A stretch of DNA of 64,000 nucleotides, taken from NCBI GenBank assembly GCA_012845835.1, contig JABAKD010000001.1, positions 12,663,501-12,727,500 on the forward strand, given 5' to 3'. Both the position numbers and the translations under genes were made by a program. The notes beneath the pieces are model-generated. The model did no database searches, had not been told where the DNA came from, and worked only from the letters and a program-made list of their open reading frames with translations. Source of the DNA: Undaria pinnatifida (Eukaryota; Sar; Phaeophyceae; Laminariales; Alariaceae). Positions 45,561-57,330 of this stretch are shown piece after piece. Each line of letters begins with the position of its first letter. Position 1 is the stretch's first letter.

Positions 45561-46065
45561 AAGGAAGGCTTCTGATCCGTGGATGGGACTCGATCCTGCC
45601 CAGGGGAGAACCAGGTTTTGGTCGCGGGGATAGTGTTTTCCTTGGGTTTTTTTAACCTCGGAAAGGTCCGGCCCAGTACGTTGCTTTGAAAAAATGAAAT
45701 TGGTTCTGGACGTGTATTTTTCTACTCTCTGCTTCCGCCCACTGCTGTTATTTTTTTTTTTCCTCCCACCGCTGTTTCTTCACATGTTCTACACAGTAAG
45801 CACACCTATTAGTATTCGTACGATACAAAGTACACGTATGTATGTATATTCAATAAGAATAAGAAACAGGGCAACAAGAAAGTCAGGGACTGAAAAAAAG
45901 TATACCTACGTATATAAAATATGAATATGAAACAGTGCCATAATAAAGTTAGGCGGGGAACATACCTCCCAAATACGACAAACACTGCTTTGCTGCTGCT
46001 GCAGCTGGTTAATCATAGTGGCCTCCAGTTTGTCGTTAGTCGTAGCCTAGCTCCGGTGGGTGTAA
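45561..46065. other. No recognisable feature
   Basis: AT-rich stretch with TACGTATGTATAT words at 45830-45920; no gene seen. Confidence 0.35.
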
Positions 46066-46300
46066 TATATTATAGAAATGAAAATACACTCCAGCTGTGA
46101 GATCGAACATTTTGTCGAAACCCATCTTTGCAAGCTGTGTGTGATACTCCGATCGCGCGTATCACGGGTTGTGTGTCCTCATTAAGGATGTAGGTCGGTG
46201 ACTCTCCTTGCAACTACAGTGTAGCTATCAGGGTCAACAGGGTGATGTTAGTCTGTCTGTGCGCGGAAACTATAAAAACCCGGTTTCGGAAAGAATGCAC
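46066..46300 (+). repeat. Solo fragment of the long-TIR element end
   Basis: Matches 27535-27760 in the same orientation: AATACACTCCAGCTGTGAGA, TGTGTCCTCATTAAGGATG, GGGTCAACAGGGTGATGTTA, GCGCGGAAACTATAAAA. It stops before a G-run at 46311. No right partner nearby. Confidence 0.85.
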
Positions 46301-47610
46301 ATTTTTATCATGGGGGGGGGGCGGGGGGCGGGATATGTTGAGCTAGCCACGCTTCCGCACTCGATTGCTGTCTTGCATAGATTCAGCCCGGTTGTACAAC
46401 GCGAACTATATTGTGCAGAAACGGCATACAGCAGCGTGAGCAGGTCAACCCACCTCGACCTTTCCTCTGGAAGACCAGGTCCGTAAACTCACACACCCTG
46501 AAATGACGGCACGGCACTTATTCGTCATTCTTGATCCATTTACCGGAGCTCCACCGGGTCCTTCAATCTTTTCTGAAGACTCAGCCCCACCACCACTACC
46601 ACCACCACCACGGAAACCAAGGCGCACGTTAACCTCCCTTGCGCCCCAACAACGCCTCTAACTTCTACTTCAGTTCTACATGTCCCCTAATGAGAATGAA
46701 TATCTTCTCTAAACTTGCTGCTAAGCGTGGCGGCTTGTTCTTTACCCAGTTGCTGACCGGCTCCATACGATATCCGTGGCTTTGGGAACTTTGGGTGAGG
46801 GGCGCCGCCATCTTTATGAAGTTATACACACGCCGAAGAGATCTCGCTCTTTGTTTGGAAATAGTTGTTCCAGCAATATGGTAGTGGTCGATCCGTGATA
46901 ATATCGTTTGGCGACTGCTCTACTCTGAGCACGTGTCGCGAAATGTATAATATCTGTCGTGGTATAAACCTCGCATGCCACTGACAAAAAGTGAAGAAAA
47001 TAAGGACATATACCCTCAGTTATACGAGAATAGTACATACATCCTCGTAATATCGCCGTTCCCTCACCATCGAAAGAAAAAGGGTGGGTGGGCGGGAGAA
47101 ATCACGAATTATGTGGTCCAGTGAGCGACCGCTGTCCAATTGTACACAACAGCTCTGTCTGTTCAGGTGTTCTACCGGTCTTCCAACACCGTCCGGTGGG
47201 GTATTCACTCGGTTCTTCACAAGCACGATCAACCAAACAATGCCAGTTGCTGCTGTCAAAATACGCAATACGTACGTACTCCGCCACAAAAAGATATAAA
47301 CCATAACGCCGAATTCTCTCCATCAAACTGCACATGATTCTTATCGGTTCCCGATTCCTAATCATATTTCTCTTTGTTGTATACATCATATATACTCCGG
47401 AGTATTTTTTTATGTGGCTTGGGAGGGAGAGCAGCTGGCTGACATAACTGCCACAGTATCCAACTCTGCCTCATACCCACATGTCTTTGATCATAAACAC
47501 ATCTCCCTCCCTCCGCTGTCTGGGTTCCACTGTGCGAATTCTCGGACGACTGAGACACCGAATGGTCCAACACCATTGACTCCTCCACAACCGAGGTTGC
47601 TCCGAGGCTT
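46301..47610. other. No recognisable feature
   Basis: Several frames of 60-100 codons exist but have no motif. Downstream flank of the tyrosine-recombinase element. Confidence 0.35.
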
Positions 47611-48807
47611 CTACAGTTTATCCCATACAGTAGCTTGTGCTGGCGGTCTTGGCAGACCTTTGCGAGCTGCTAGTTTACAAGATGCCTGTCGTGCATCTTC
47701 CGCATTATTCCGGGTGTACATCATATCGACTATATGCAATGGGCTTCCACCTCCCTTCTCGCTGTATGACTCGTTTCGACCCGCCACCTCCAGCCGCACG
47801 CATCGAAGCACTCCCATCCTCAGCAAGTGCAGAGCGTACTCTTCGGGTTTACGCCCCGACTTTTCAACTATCTCTCTCAACGCTCATAACGCTTGACCAT
47901 ACCCCCACCATCTCATTTGCCTCCCTCAGCGGGTACGAGGAAAGTGGCGCGTGTTCAGGTAGAGCCGAAAACCATGGCGGTAGTGCTACCATAAGAACAA
48001 CGGCTCCGCCACCTTCACCCAACTCAGAACACGGGCCCCAAACCTCGCTCCGGGTTGTACAATGACGCTTCCAGTTTGAGCATGGTCGCCTCCATGACCG
48101 CGAAATCGCACCTCAACCCGATCGGCATCACTCCATCGAAAACGCCTCAATTATCTGTCGCCAGAACGAAAAAAACGTAACGTTACTTCGGGCGAGACAA
48201 TGCGCTGGGTTTACCACACCTGAGCCATTGGCAAACACCTCATCAAATCTGGCTAAGAAAAAAAAATACTCATGCCCAGACATAGCCAAAACACTCTACC
48301 CCCAGAACCCCAGGAAGGTGTCAGTTCCTGACCCTTCATCAACATGTACCACGATATAGGGCGCCGAAGCCGTGGCCGTGTTCCCGCGAAATTATGCGAT
48401 CGTGAGATACCTTGCAATACACTCTTGATCAACGGCGATCGGATCGACATCTCGATGCCAACATCAACCCGAGACGGAAATATTGGATCGCAGCCAGCTT
48501 ATTCGAAATAGATCCGGCTTCATTGTCCTGCGACGAACAGCACCAAGCAGCGAATCAATCAAACCCCACACTTTGACCTCCGACTCACATGATCGAAGAT
48601 ACCGGTCCCGTGCGGTTAACCCGCGAAAATTGCACTAAGACCGGAAACCCGACGCGTAAGTTTTTTCAGACGACCTCGCAACTGATCGACGGAGGTACTA
48701 GTGCCCAAACCTCCCGGTTGAGAAAACGACGCCAACCTCGGCCGTGCAAGCTGCGGATCATCCGCTGAAACCCGAGCTCGTTCGGTCGCCAAACTTAGCT
48801 CCGCCAA
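47611..48807 (-). pseudogene. Tyrosine recombinase of a mobile element
   Basis: Minus-strand fragments, in sense order, read as one tyrosine recombinase. The N-terminal core-binding part (from 48807) has LTARDRYLRSCESEVKVW and SNKLAAIQYF. The next block has SPLIKSVLQGISRSHNFAG, RLRRPISWYML and SWGSGGRVFWLCLG. The catalytic part has FFFLARFDEVFA (first Arg), then VEVRFRGHGGD, then ALHLLR (the HxxR box), and finally a nucleophile candidate in MYTRNNAEDAR near 47690. Such enzymes cut and rejoin DNA through the tyrosine; they drive Crypton, DIRS and Ngaro elements. Frameshifts, a TGA near 48120 and loss of the usual residues around the GRW box show decay. No reverse transcriptase lies alongside. 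Confidence 0.72.
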
Positions 48808-50108
48808 CTTTCGGATCCCCCACCCTTATTCGTTGTCACCGTTAGACGATGTAGCAGAGCTTCCACCTTTTCCCGCTCCCGTCTCCGTCTCCCGACGCGG
48901 AAGCGCTCGGTACTGTGCGAACACCAGCCTTGGGTTTCTTGCGTGCGGCCCAACTGGCGCCTCCTCCGCTTTCCTTCAGTTCCAGGAAATTGTCGGTCAG
49001 ATCGTGGCGGTACTTTCACGGATTCCCCTTTCGCTCAAACCGGCATCCCCGCCAGGAGGCCCAACCGAAGCACGGAAGCTGAGCGGAGTCGTCATCCCTG
49101 CGCGCACGTTCGACCGCACGCCCTCCTTTTCCACGACGTGCGACCGGTTCCTCGTGAATGTCGACGTGCTCCAGCCCACCAGCGTCGATATAGGCGCCAA
49201 TATTTGCCCAGGTGGGAACCACCTCTCCTGGAAATTCGTCGATCCCGGCGGCTCGTGCCTGTTAGACTTAGGGGACAGAGCTGCATCGTGAACTGCGGTC
49301 GACCATTCTTTGATATCTTTGTTGATGAAGCGGGCTATCCTCACGTTGTGGATCGGAATTTTGAATCGCTTGGTGATTATCTTCACCGTGTGATGTCACC
49401 ATGTCGACACCGTCCTGGAATGCCGCGTGTAGCTTCTCAACCCGCGCCTTCCCCCACAAAGTTAATGTCCCGCCCGATGACGAGAAGCAACACCTTCGCC
49501 AGAATAGCGAACTGCTTTTCGACGTCGATAGTGCCAGCAGTTCCCGGTTCCGCCCTACGCAGAATAAAAGCGGTGACATCACGCCCCGCTAAAGCGTTGA
49601 CCTGTTCCACTACCGCAGCAAATGCCAGGGCGGTATTCTTGAATACCCCTCGCAGCTGGACCCTCGACAATATACACCTCACTCTGTGGCTTCTCACCAA
49701 AAAGTATCAAAAACGCTCGAAGGTTGGGGTTCTTCCAAGCCGTGATCCTCTTCTTCATCCATAACTTATTTGACATACTACCGCGAGCGGAAGCCGCACC
49801 GTTATGCTGCCCCTGGTAGCTGTTCGGCTAGTCAGCGTCTTGGTTGGCTTGGATGCTGTACAGCACATTCTGGAGGTGCCCGAGCATGTCCTCAATCTTT
49901 TCGAGCCGCCCCCCCGTTTTCGGCGGTACTGTCCGCAATCTTTTTGAGCCGCGCCCCATCCTCGGCCACACCGACCTCGATCGCGCCAAGCCGATCGTTG
50001 ACCGCCTAGCGGTGTGCAGCGTATTCAGGCTTGACGGACTGAACGTTCGCCCGCGTTGCTGCTAGCACCACCCGACCGGCTGCCCGCACCACTCGGGTTG
50101 CCGCTCAT
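48808..50108 (-). pseudogene. First ORF of the tyrosine-recombinase element, unknown function
   Basis: ATG on the minus strand at 50106-50108 begins MSGNPSGAGSRSGG. After frame changes the reading continues through EYAAHR, a heptad-like stretch with LEKIEDMLGHLQNVLYSIQ (possible coiled coil), MSNKLWMKKRITAWKNPNLR, then AFAAVVEQVNALAGRDV and EKQFAILAKVLLLVIGRD, and KRFKIPIHNVRIARFINKD nearer the recombinase. One frameshift lies in a G7 run near 49915. The recombinase follows directly on the same strand. I do not recognise the protein; a capsid-like or DNA-binding partner is possible. Confidence 0.45.
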
Positions 50109-50319
50109 CGTGGTCGTCTCTGGCCACACCGTGTCCTTGAGTCGAAATTAAATATATTTCTGACAAAAAAAAATGAACCCACGAACGTGATACGAGGCCA
50201 GAATTCATAGTACTGCACGTTGTCAAAGGTCGGCCATAACTTTGCAGGGGGGCACAACTTCGCCTTTGGAACCGGGGTGGCTCGCCATTACTGAATATGC
50301 GGAACTAAATACACGCACT

Positions 50320-50865
50320 TTTGGTTATTTTCGCTCGAATAGGCAGCATGGGCACACACGCATATAATATCATGCTCGTGTGTGTGTACTCCTTTGCTTA
50401 TCAGGCGAACTGCTCGATTGTTACCGCTGCCTTGATTGCGAACTGGTGTTTAGCGTGGAAGTCAGTCAATTCGATGGAGAATATCAAATATCTTTGCGTC
50501 CCATCACAACCGCGCAAGGGGTATCCGCAATTAATTAATACTTATTTCCTGTCTGCCTCCCGTTACCACAAACACAAGGTAAATCATATCGAGAAATGCG
50601 CCCGAGCAGCCAGCATGGGCAAACACGCATATCATATTCGTGTGTATCTACTTATTTGCTCACCAGGCGAATTGCTCGATCGTTACAACTGCCTTGTTTG
50701 CGAACTAACAACTGGTGTTTCAGCGAGGAGGTCAGTCAATTCGAGTCAGAATATCCAATATTTTTGGTGCCCCATCACAACCGCACAATACAAGGGGTAT
50801 CCGCAATAGTACTTATATTTCCTTCCTGGCAACCATTACCACCAACACAAGGTAAACCATATCGG
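50320..50865. repeat. 267-bp tandem duplication
   Basis: CAGCATGGGC at 50344 and 50611 anchors two units sharing CGAAYTGCTCGATYGTTAC, GTCAGTCAATTCGA and AAGGGGTATCCGCAAT. Confidence 0.85.
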
Positions 50866-51049
50866 TAAATTATAAAGTACTGCAATTACATCGTCGTCTT
50901 GCCACGACGTCGACATCACATGTAGTCTATGCGTGTGCCCGCTCCGCTGCTATACGCGCCGAGATTAATTGATCACATTATATTTCGTATGCCTTTTTTG
51001 TTTTTGTAAGGCTGTTCAGTTAGGAAACAGTGTGAACACATTATTAGTC

Positions 51050-51245
51050 TGCGCCCCATCGCAACCTCGTGAGAGGTACCAGCAAGATTATCCAGTGACA
51101 CTGCACAGCTGTTTGAATCCAGCATATACGTGTTGCTATTCAGCAGGCAAAACAATGTGATAATTCTGAAGCATTCTGCGCCCCATCGCGACCGCACGAT
51201 AAGTGATCAGCCAGAATTTCCAGTTTCACTATACAGTACCCAGCC
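51050..51245. repeat. ~125-bp direct duplication
   Basis: TCTGCGCCCCATCGCRACC occurs at about 51049 and 51176, followed in each by a CAGCMAGAWT-type block and a GTACC or CACTATACAG end. A third partial copy (CTGCACCCCACCGCGAAAG) is at about 52080. Confidence 0.6.
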
Positions 51246-51284
51246 GCATTTTTAGCGCTGTAAGATTTTGGTTTTTTACGTACT

Positions 51285-51662
51285 TGTTATAAGGCTTAGT
51301 TTGGGTAAGCTATTGGTTAACCAGTTGCAAGTGGTCAAACGGACTAATACCCCACTAATTCCTTAACAAATGGCGTCGTCGACAGACCATGGGTTTTTGG
51401 GTCGTGGGTTCGATCCCCACATCCACCATAATAAACTTTTTCAGATTTCCCCATGGCGAACTTGAAAAATACTCTTCCTGGTATCCCCAGGGAATGAAAC
51501 GGCTTGGATAATTGACAGGTCCGCCCGTATATCCGGCCGACCTGCTATCCCGCCGTTTCAGGGGGGGGGAGAGTGTTATAATAAGGCTTAGTTTGGGTAA
51601 AAGCTTTTGGTTAACTTTTTGCAAGTGGTCCAACGGACTAATATCCCACTAATTCCTTAACA
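51285..51662 (+). mobile_element. Probable TRIM (miniature LTR retrotransposon)
   Basis: Two direct repeats, 51285-51368 (84 bp) and 51574-51662 (89 bp), each start TGTTAT and end TTAACA, the inverted TGTTA/TAACA ends of LTRs. Two bases after the first comes TGGCGTCGTCGACAG, which fits a primer-binding site (TGG pairs with a tRNA CCA end). A purine run AGGGGGGGGAGAG abuts the second. The internal part is only about 205 bp and non-coding. Possible target duplication TACT/TATT is imperfect. Needs an unlinked LTR element for mobility. Confidence 0.65.
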
Positions 51663-51689
51663 TATTGCCGCGATCTGTGAATTATGCCA

Positions 51690-51850
51690 CTCACTTTTTT
51701 CACTCAACAAGACGCAATTTTTGCCCTTGCGGTTGACTAGCTACAACTATCCACGCTCAAAACCTCTCGAGCGTTCGGCTGTGCAGGTTTTCTCACACCC
51801 AACCATGCGGGTGGGAAGTCATTCATCCATATACTGCCATATTATATACT
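51690..51850 (+). repeat. Dispersed ~160-bp repeat, copy 1 (copy 2 at 57170)
   Basis: Shares AAGACGCAATTTYTGCCCTT, GCGGTTGACTA, CCTCTCGAGCGTT and CACCCAACCATGCRGGTGGG with 57170-57330. No coding content. Confidence 0.75.
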
Positions 51851-52219
51851 TCGAAGTACTTGTGTTCGCGCTCAAAACCCCTCGAGTCGATCGTTTGGCT
51901 ATGAAGATTATCTCTCACCTAGCAGTCCGCATGGGAATCACTCGTTCATTTTGCCACATATGCACGTGCGATCGTTTTGGCTGCGAAGATTATCTCTCAC
52001 CCAGCAGTCCGCATGGGGAATCACTCGTTCATCGTGCAACATAATAGATATCGTGTACACGTCGATCTGAAATTTTAATCTGCACCCCACCGCGAAAGCG
52101 CGATAGGTACCAGCTAGAATTTTTCAGTTGCTGGGATGAGCGATGTCTTACACGTGCAAATTTTTTGCGACGCCTTGCCGCAACGTATGAGCTCCATTGC
52201 AAAAATAAGTATCGTAGTA

Positions 52220-55200
52220 GTAGTTGTTGTTGTTGTTCTCACATTAACTCGCATAATCAAGTCCGTGGTCACAGGACAGGCTCCAGTCACTCTGGAGCTG
52301 AGGAATACCCCAGGGAAAAACACACACAACCCAAGGTGGTACACGCATATATCACAGCTGACGCAATTCATGCCTCCACCAGAAACATATAAAAGTGAAA
52401 TCGGGAGTCAGTCTACGATGTGCCAAGTCCAGGCCGGTGCATACGTCTCATTACTCACGCCAGGAGAAACCAAATATTCCCATTGCCACCCAAGTAAGAC
52501 TACCACGTATATATTACACGTAGTATCTATCACTACGCATACGCACGACAGGCACAAGACAATTGGAGAAAAATAAACAAAGAAAAGAAAAGAAGATAAA
52601 GGAAAGGAATGAAAAGAGAAGAAAAACGAAACAAGACGAAAAAGGCAAGCAAAGAGAAGAAAAAGACAAGAAAAGCAAGAAAAGACAAGACAAGAAAGCA
52701 AGGAAAGAAGAAGAGAAAAAAAGAAAAAAGAAATAGAAAAAGAAAAGAAAGAAAAATGTCATACTAGCAGACTCTAGGAAGTGGCTAAGGATGGCATTGG
52801 GCTAACAGAGGGTATCACGTCCATCATCAATCGTACCTGGGAGAGAACGCAACATGGCGAAGAAGTCAGGGCGGTCTTATGCTATCTTGTGACGGCCATT
52901 AGAAGGCCCACAACTTTCAATACGATGATGGCCAAACCCAGACTTCAGTCTCTTGGGCATGACGCTCCCCCTTCCGCCCCTCCCCCCTTCCTCCCTTTCC
53001 CCCTCCCCCCTCCCCCCCTCCCCCAGTCCCCTCCCCGCCCCCCCCCCTTCCCCCTCCCCCCGGCCGCTTAGAGATGCCAACGGTGGATGACGCTGCCGCA
53101 GCCTTTGCGCGTCGCTTTGCAGCTTTGCGTCTCTCCGTTTCATGCCAATTCCGCATGAACAACTCGGCTCCCTCCTCTACTCTTCGAAACCATCTGCCAG
53201 CCTTCTGAGCAGCCTTTCGCCATCCTTCGAATTTCATTCCAAAGACCGACATATCCTCCTTCAGATGATCCATCCAGTCTTTCTCTTGCCCCCCTGAGTA
53301 GCCCTTACCCCCGACAAACTCCCCAAACATCACCCTCTGTGGCAGACGCTCCTCCCCCATGCGTGCCACGAATCCCGCCAACAAAATCCTCCGTTTGCGC
53401 ACTATCACCTCAACGCTCTCGGAATCTGTCCGGGCAAGCGCGTCGGCGTACGATAGGGTGTGGTCGTCGCGCTTCCGTTTCCGCCATCCAAGGCATCGGA
53501 GGAGCATGGAGCGGTGAACCCGTCGTAGCCTGTCATAGTCAGGCTTCTTCGGGCTCCACGTCATGCAACCGTACAGCAGTGTCTCGACCACCTCAGCTTT
53601 CAGGAACCGCACCTTCAAACGTAAACGCACACCCGGGCGATCATAGATTTCCATCTTGTACCGCTGGAAGCACGCCCAGGCCCTCTGAAGACGCCGCGTT
53701 ATTTCAGTGCTAAGGTTTCTGTCTGCGGTGATAGCCCCGCCCAAGTACACAAACTGGATTGATTGTTTGTTTGTAAACCTGGCCGGCTGCATTGATCGTG
53801 AAGCACACCTTCCCCCCGCTTTTGGTTTCCAGGCACATTACCTCTGTTTTTGCCTCGGATACTGTAAGCCCGAACGACGAGCACGCAGTCACGATCGCCG
53901 TCATCATCCTCTCCAGCCCTTCTGATGATCGCGATACGATGCCCGCATCGTCCGCGTACAGCATACCCCACAATCTCTGCACCCCCTCCCCCTCCTTCCC
54001 CCTCCGTCCGTCGACTTTGCCTGTGCGTGAAGTGCCCCTCTTCTCGCCTTCCTTCTTTCGTTGGAGCTGCACCATGTTGTTCGTGATGGCTGCATCAGCG
54101 AGGAAGCGTTTCTCGGCCACACGCAGTACCGCAGTGAAAAACATGTTGAACAGCAGTGGCGCGAGCACGCATCCTTGCCTGAGACCTTGCCCCACGTCCA
54201 ACCTTTCCGAGCACTCTCCATGATCCAACTGCAGGCATGCTTGCATTCCGTCGTGGAATTGGCGGATGACGGCGAGCATTCTCGGTGGCACGCCAAAACG
54301 AGCAAGGACATCCCACAAAAGGCTTCGGTCGACGGAGTCGTATGCTTTGGTGAGGTCGATAAAGCACATGTACAAGGGGGTGTCCTTCTTCCGCGCCAGT
54401 TCCTGCGGTCGTCGTACTACGAACATCATGTCAACCGTCGAGCGTTGGGGTCTGAACCCACACTGTTCCTCCGGTAGAATGTTCTCGCGTTCGCAATAGT
54501 CACTCAGGCGACCCGCGATGACTTTGAGGAGTACGTTACCGGCGTGAGCCACGAAGGAGATGCCACGATAATTGCCACACTCAGTCCGATCTTTCTTCTT
54601 GTGAAGCACCTTAATCGCAGCATATTTCCGTTGTTGGGGTACGCCACCCCCCCTCCACACAGCGACGATGATATCGTGGAAGTTTCCGAGGGTGTTGAAT
54701 TCTCCTTCGTCGGCCAAAACCTTCAAGAGCTCAGCCGGGAGACCATCGGGCCCTACCGCCTTTCGGTTCGCCAGCGCCCGGATCGCCTCCTCTACTTTGT
54801 ACCTAGACGGGACATCGTCCAGTGGTCTGCACGGGGGCCACTGCTTACGCTCGCCCACAATGCTCGGATCAAGGGTCGGCGACTTGGTGTTGAGCAGTTT
54901 GTGAAACCACCTCACCCACCGCTCGCGGATGAGGGCGTTATCCCGCAGCAATCGACCTTCCTCATCCTTGATGTACTGCGAGTTAAACGCCCTCTTCCCT
55001 TCCACATCCATCCCCTTGAGGTGTTTGTAGAAGCCAAATTGATCACCTTCTCGGATACGCCCTTCGAGTTGGCTAACGTAATCTTCGAAGAACCTCTGAA
55101 CAGCTTCCGCCCGCGTGCGTTTCAGCTGTTTGACGGTCGCCTTCAAGGCTTGCCGTCAACCACGATCGTTTGGAGCAGAACGGACCCGTTTCCTCGCGTC

Positions 55201-55980
55201 TTCTCTATCCTGCCATCTTGCATTCAACTCGGCTCTCGTCTCCTCGGTCGCACACCAGCCCCTCGGCACTTGTTTGCGCCGAATAGGGGGCGCTATGTCG
55301 GCGGCGTTTGACAGTATCGTCTAGGTCAGTAATGAGGCCATGTCATCAACGCTTCCGGCATTAGTACCGGGTGTCGGAGGGGCAAGGTTGGCTGCTATCG
55401 CATTTGTCAAATTCATCCGTAGATGCGGGTCCGCCATTAATCTTTGTAGATCAATAGCTCGCCGGCTTTTGACAACTATCTTTGGACGATTTGGTGCGAT
55501 GCGGCCTAAGAGGCGAATACTTGCTATCACGAGGTTGTGGTCCGACTCAGCGTTCTCCCTGGGTGGAGTCCGCACAGTGACATTACGTACCAATCGTCTA
55601 TCCACTTGCCGTGTCAGTATGTAGTCAAGTCTGTACGGGGCCTTTCCTCGGTTAGGGCTCTGAAATGTTTACGATATGCAACGAGCAGGTGTAGCATAGT
55701 ACGTATTGAGGAGGGCGAGTTTGTTATCAGTTGCGTGAGTCAATAGTCGCTCTCCGTTGTCGTTCAGCTCATCACGTCCGTATGCACCCAATAGCTTGCT
55801 GTCGGTCCACTCGATCCCTCTCATGCCTGTACGAGCATTTGCGTCCATCAGGACAAGGAGGTGGTCCCTACTGGGAACCTCCTTGACCACCTCGTCAAGT
55901 GAATTCCAAAAGTAATCCTTTTCGCTGGTGCTCTTGTCGAGAGTGGGAGCATAGCCTACAATGAAACATAAAATCACGAC
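52220..55980 (-). mobile_element. RTE-like LINE, copy 2, nearly complete
   Basis: Longest LINE copy here. In sense orientation it runs from within the endonuclease (55980), through linker, reverse transcriptase and C-terminal domain, to a 3' region ending in an (AAC)n microsatellite at about 52215-52237. The 3' region has a ~190-nt polypyrimidine tract (plus-strand purines at 52555-52755) and a conserved terminal segment from about 52240 to 52510. Confidence 0.9.
52917..55977 (-). pseudogene. LINE endonuclease-reverse transcriptase, copy 2
   Basis: Endonuclease remnants: VGYAPTLD, LMDANARTG, LNDNGERLLTHATDNKLALL (55669-55977) and SDHNLVIA (55321-55605), the APE-type motifs. The linker and RT form one 478-codon frame (53710-55146): [57 protein letters not shown] and the catalytic [11 protein letters not shown] single frameshift near 53750-53790 moves to a frame reaching 52917, with [51 protein letters not shown] and a glycine-rich end. 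RTE-type LINE proteins prime reverse transcription at a nick. This copy is 5' truncated and has frameshifts in the endonuclease, so it is inactive, but the RT frame is largely intact. Confidence 0.88.
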
Positions 55981-56297
55981 TCACCCAAAAGCGGTATGAA
56001 TTGACGACACGCCCAACAGCAGTAATGTGGAGTGGATTTTTGTGGTCAACTTACAGAATCGAGTGTTTGCGTTAAAATACTTCCCTAAAAATTCTTCCGT
56101 CATGCTAGAAAAAGGCCAGATTCACTCCGGCATGCTTTTGGTTGTGTTTGCCGCGAACGAATCGCAGAAAAGGCGTACACGGCCATAGTGTCACAGGCGG
56201 GGAGCGGGGAGGCAACATCAAAATTTTAATTTAGACTTGGTGCGGTAACACCTAGACTCAACGACAAGGGCAGGCCCAGCACAACACGATCAAACAA
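55981..56297. other. No recognisable feature
   Basis: Flank of LINE copy 2; nothing supported. Confidence 0.35.
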
Positions 56298-56332
56298 GCA
56301 GCAGCACAGCAGCAGCACAGCAGCAGCGCAGT

Positions 56333-56369
<37 letters not shown>

Positions 56370-56605
56370 GCGGCGGCGGCGGGGGCGGGGGCGGAGGTGG
56401 CGGTGGCGATGCCAGATGAGTTGCGGCACAGCAGCTCGGCCTGGCTCGATCATCTCGATCATCACGATCATCACCACAACAACAGAACAGGCAGATTTTT
56501 AATATATGTTTTAGAAACAAGCGCAGGAGACACCAACCTCAGCCGCAGCACAACAGCCGCCGCACAGCAGCAGCAGCAGCAGTAGTAGCGGCGGCGGCGG
56601 TGGCC
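56298..56605. repeat. CAG/GCG trinucleotide repeats
   Basis: A (CAG)n run, interrupted by CAC and TAG, at about 56298-56370 passes into GGC/GGGGCG repeats to about 56410. A second shorter CAG then CGG run is at about 56560-56605. Frames through them give poly-Q, poly-A or poly-C and are not evidence of genes. Confidence 0.85.
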
Positions 56606-56639
56606 GTGCGGCGTGGGTGGCGGTAGCGATGGAGGCTTC

Positions 56640-57169
56640 GGCGACAGCGTTGCGGGATAGCGACGGTGGTTGACAAAATCAGCCCTGAATACGACTTTTA
56701 CGCAGCAGCAGCAGAGGACGAGGTCACATCGTAGAGAGCGCGGGAGCGCTGGCTCACTAGCACCTACCCCTGAGGTTGCACGTACACGCCATGCTTCCCC
56801 AGCTACTCTTTGGTGCCTCCGCATCAAAGCTGGGTTTTGTCTACCGCTGCCAAGCATATCGAACAGCGATCAGTGTCTGCTGTGTGCTGCCGTGTGGGTT
56901 GTACCCTCGTGCTCTCTGATTATTGTGCCGTTGTGCCTGGTTGGTGTCGGTAGGTTAAATCGTATGATCTGGTCGTTATTGATGAAAGTTCACTCTAAAT
57001 CGTTCACTCAAAAAGCAATATTCATGCCGTTTTTGGCAAATTCTTCCTTCAAAGTTCGCTCGGCGGGATTATTTGCTTGTATTTTTAGACTGAATTCCTT
57101 TAACGCAAACACTGGAATATATGAATTAGTCTGCGCCTAACGTGAGGTGGAGCCATATATATTCAGTTG
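56640..57169. other. No recognisable feature
   Basis: A 156-codon plus frame at 56670-57140 has no motif; not called. Confidence 0.3.
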
Positions 57170-57330
57170 ACATTTTACCCAAGAAGACGCAATTTCTGCC
57201 CTTCCTTGCGGTTGACTATATTCAAGTATCCACGCGCAAGACCCCTCGAGCGTTTTGGCTGTGCAGGTTTCTCTCACCCAACCATGCAGGTGGGAAGGCA
57301 CCCATTCATTCATATCGCCATAGACTTACT
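57170..57330 (+). repeat. Dispersed ~160-bp repeat, copy 2
   Basis: See copy 1 at 51690-51850; same orientation, differing by scattered substitutions and small indels. Confidence 0.75.

Noticed and set aside
47414-48065. Plus-strand frames of 140-160 codons
   Set aside because: They are antisense shadows of the minus-strand recombinase, whose motifs are clear.
51285-51662. Functional tRNA gene at 51332-51428
   Set aside because: The A-to-B box distance is about 31 nt too long and the acceptor stem does not pair; the LTR-like ends fit a TRIM better.
56298-56605. Poly-Gln/Ala coding exon
   Set aside because: Open frames occur in several phases and both strands through the CAG repeat; no flanking coding signal.
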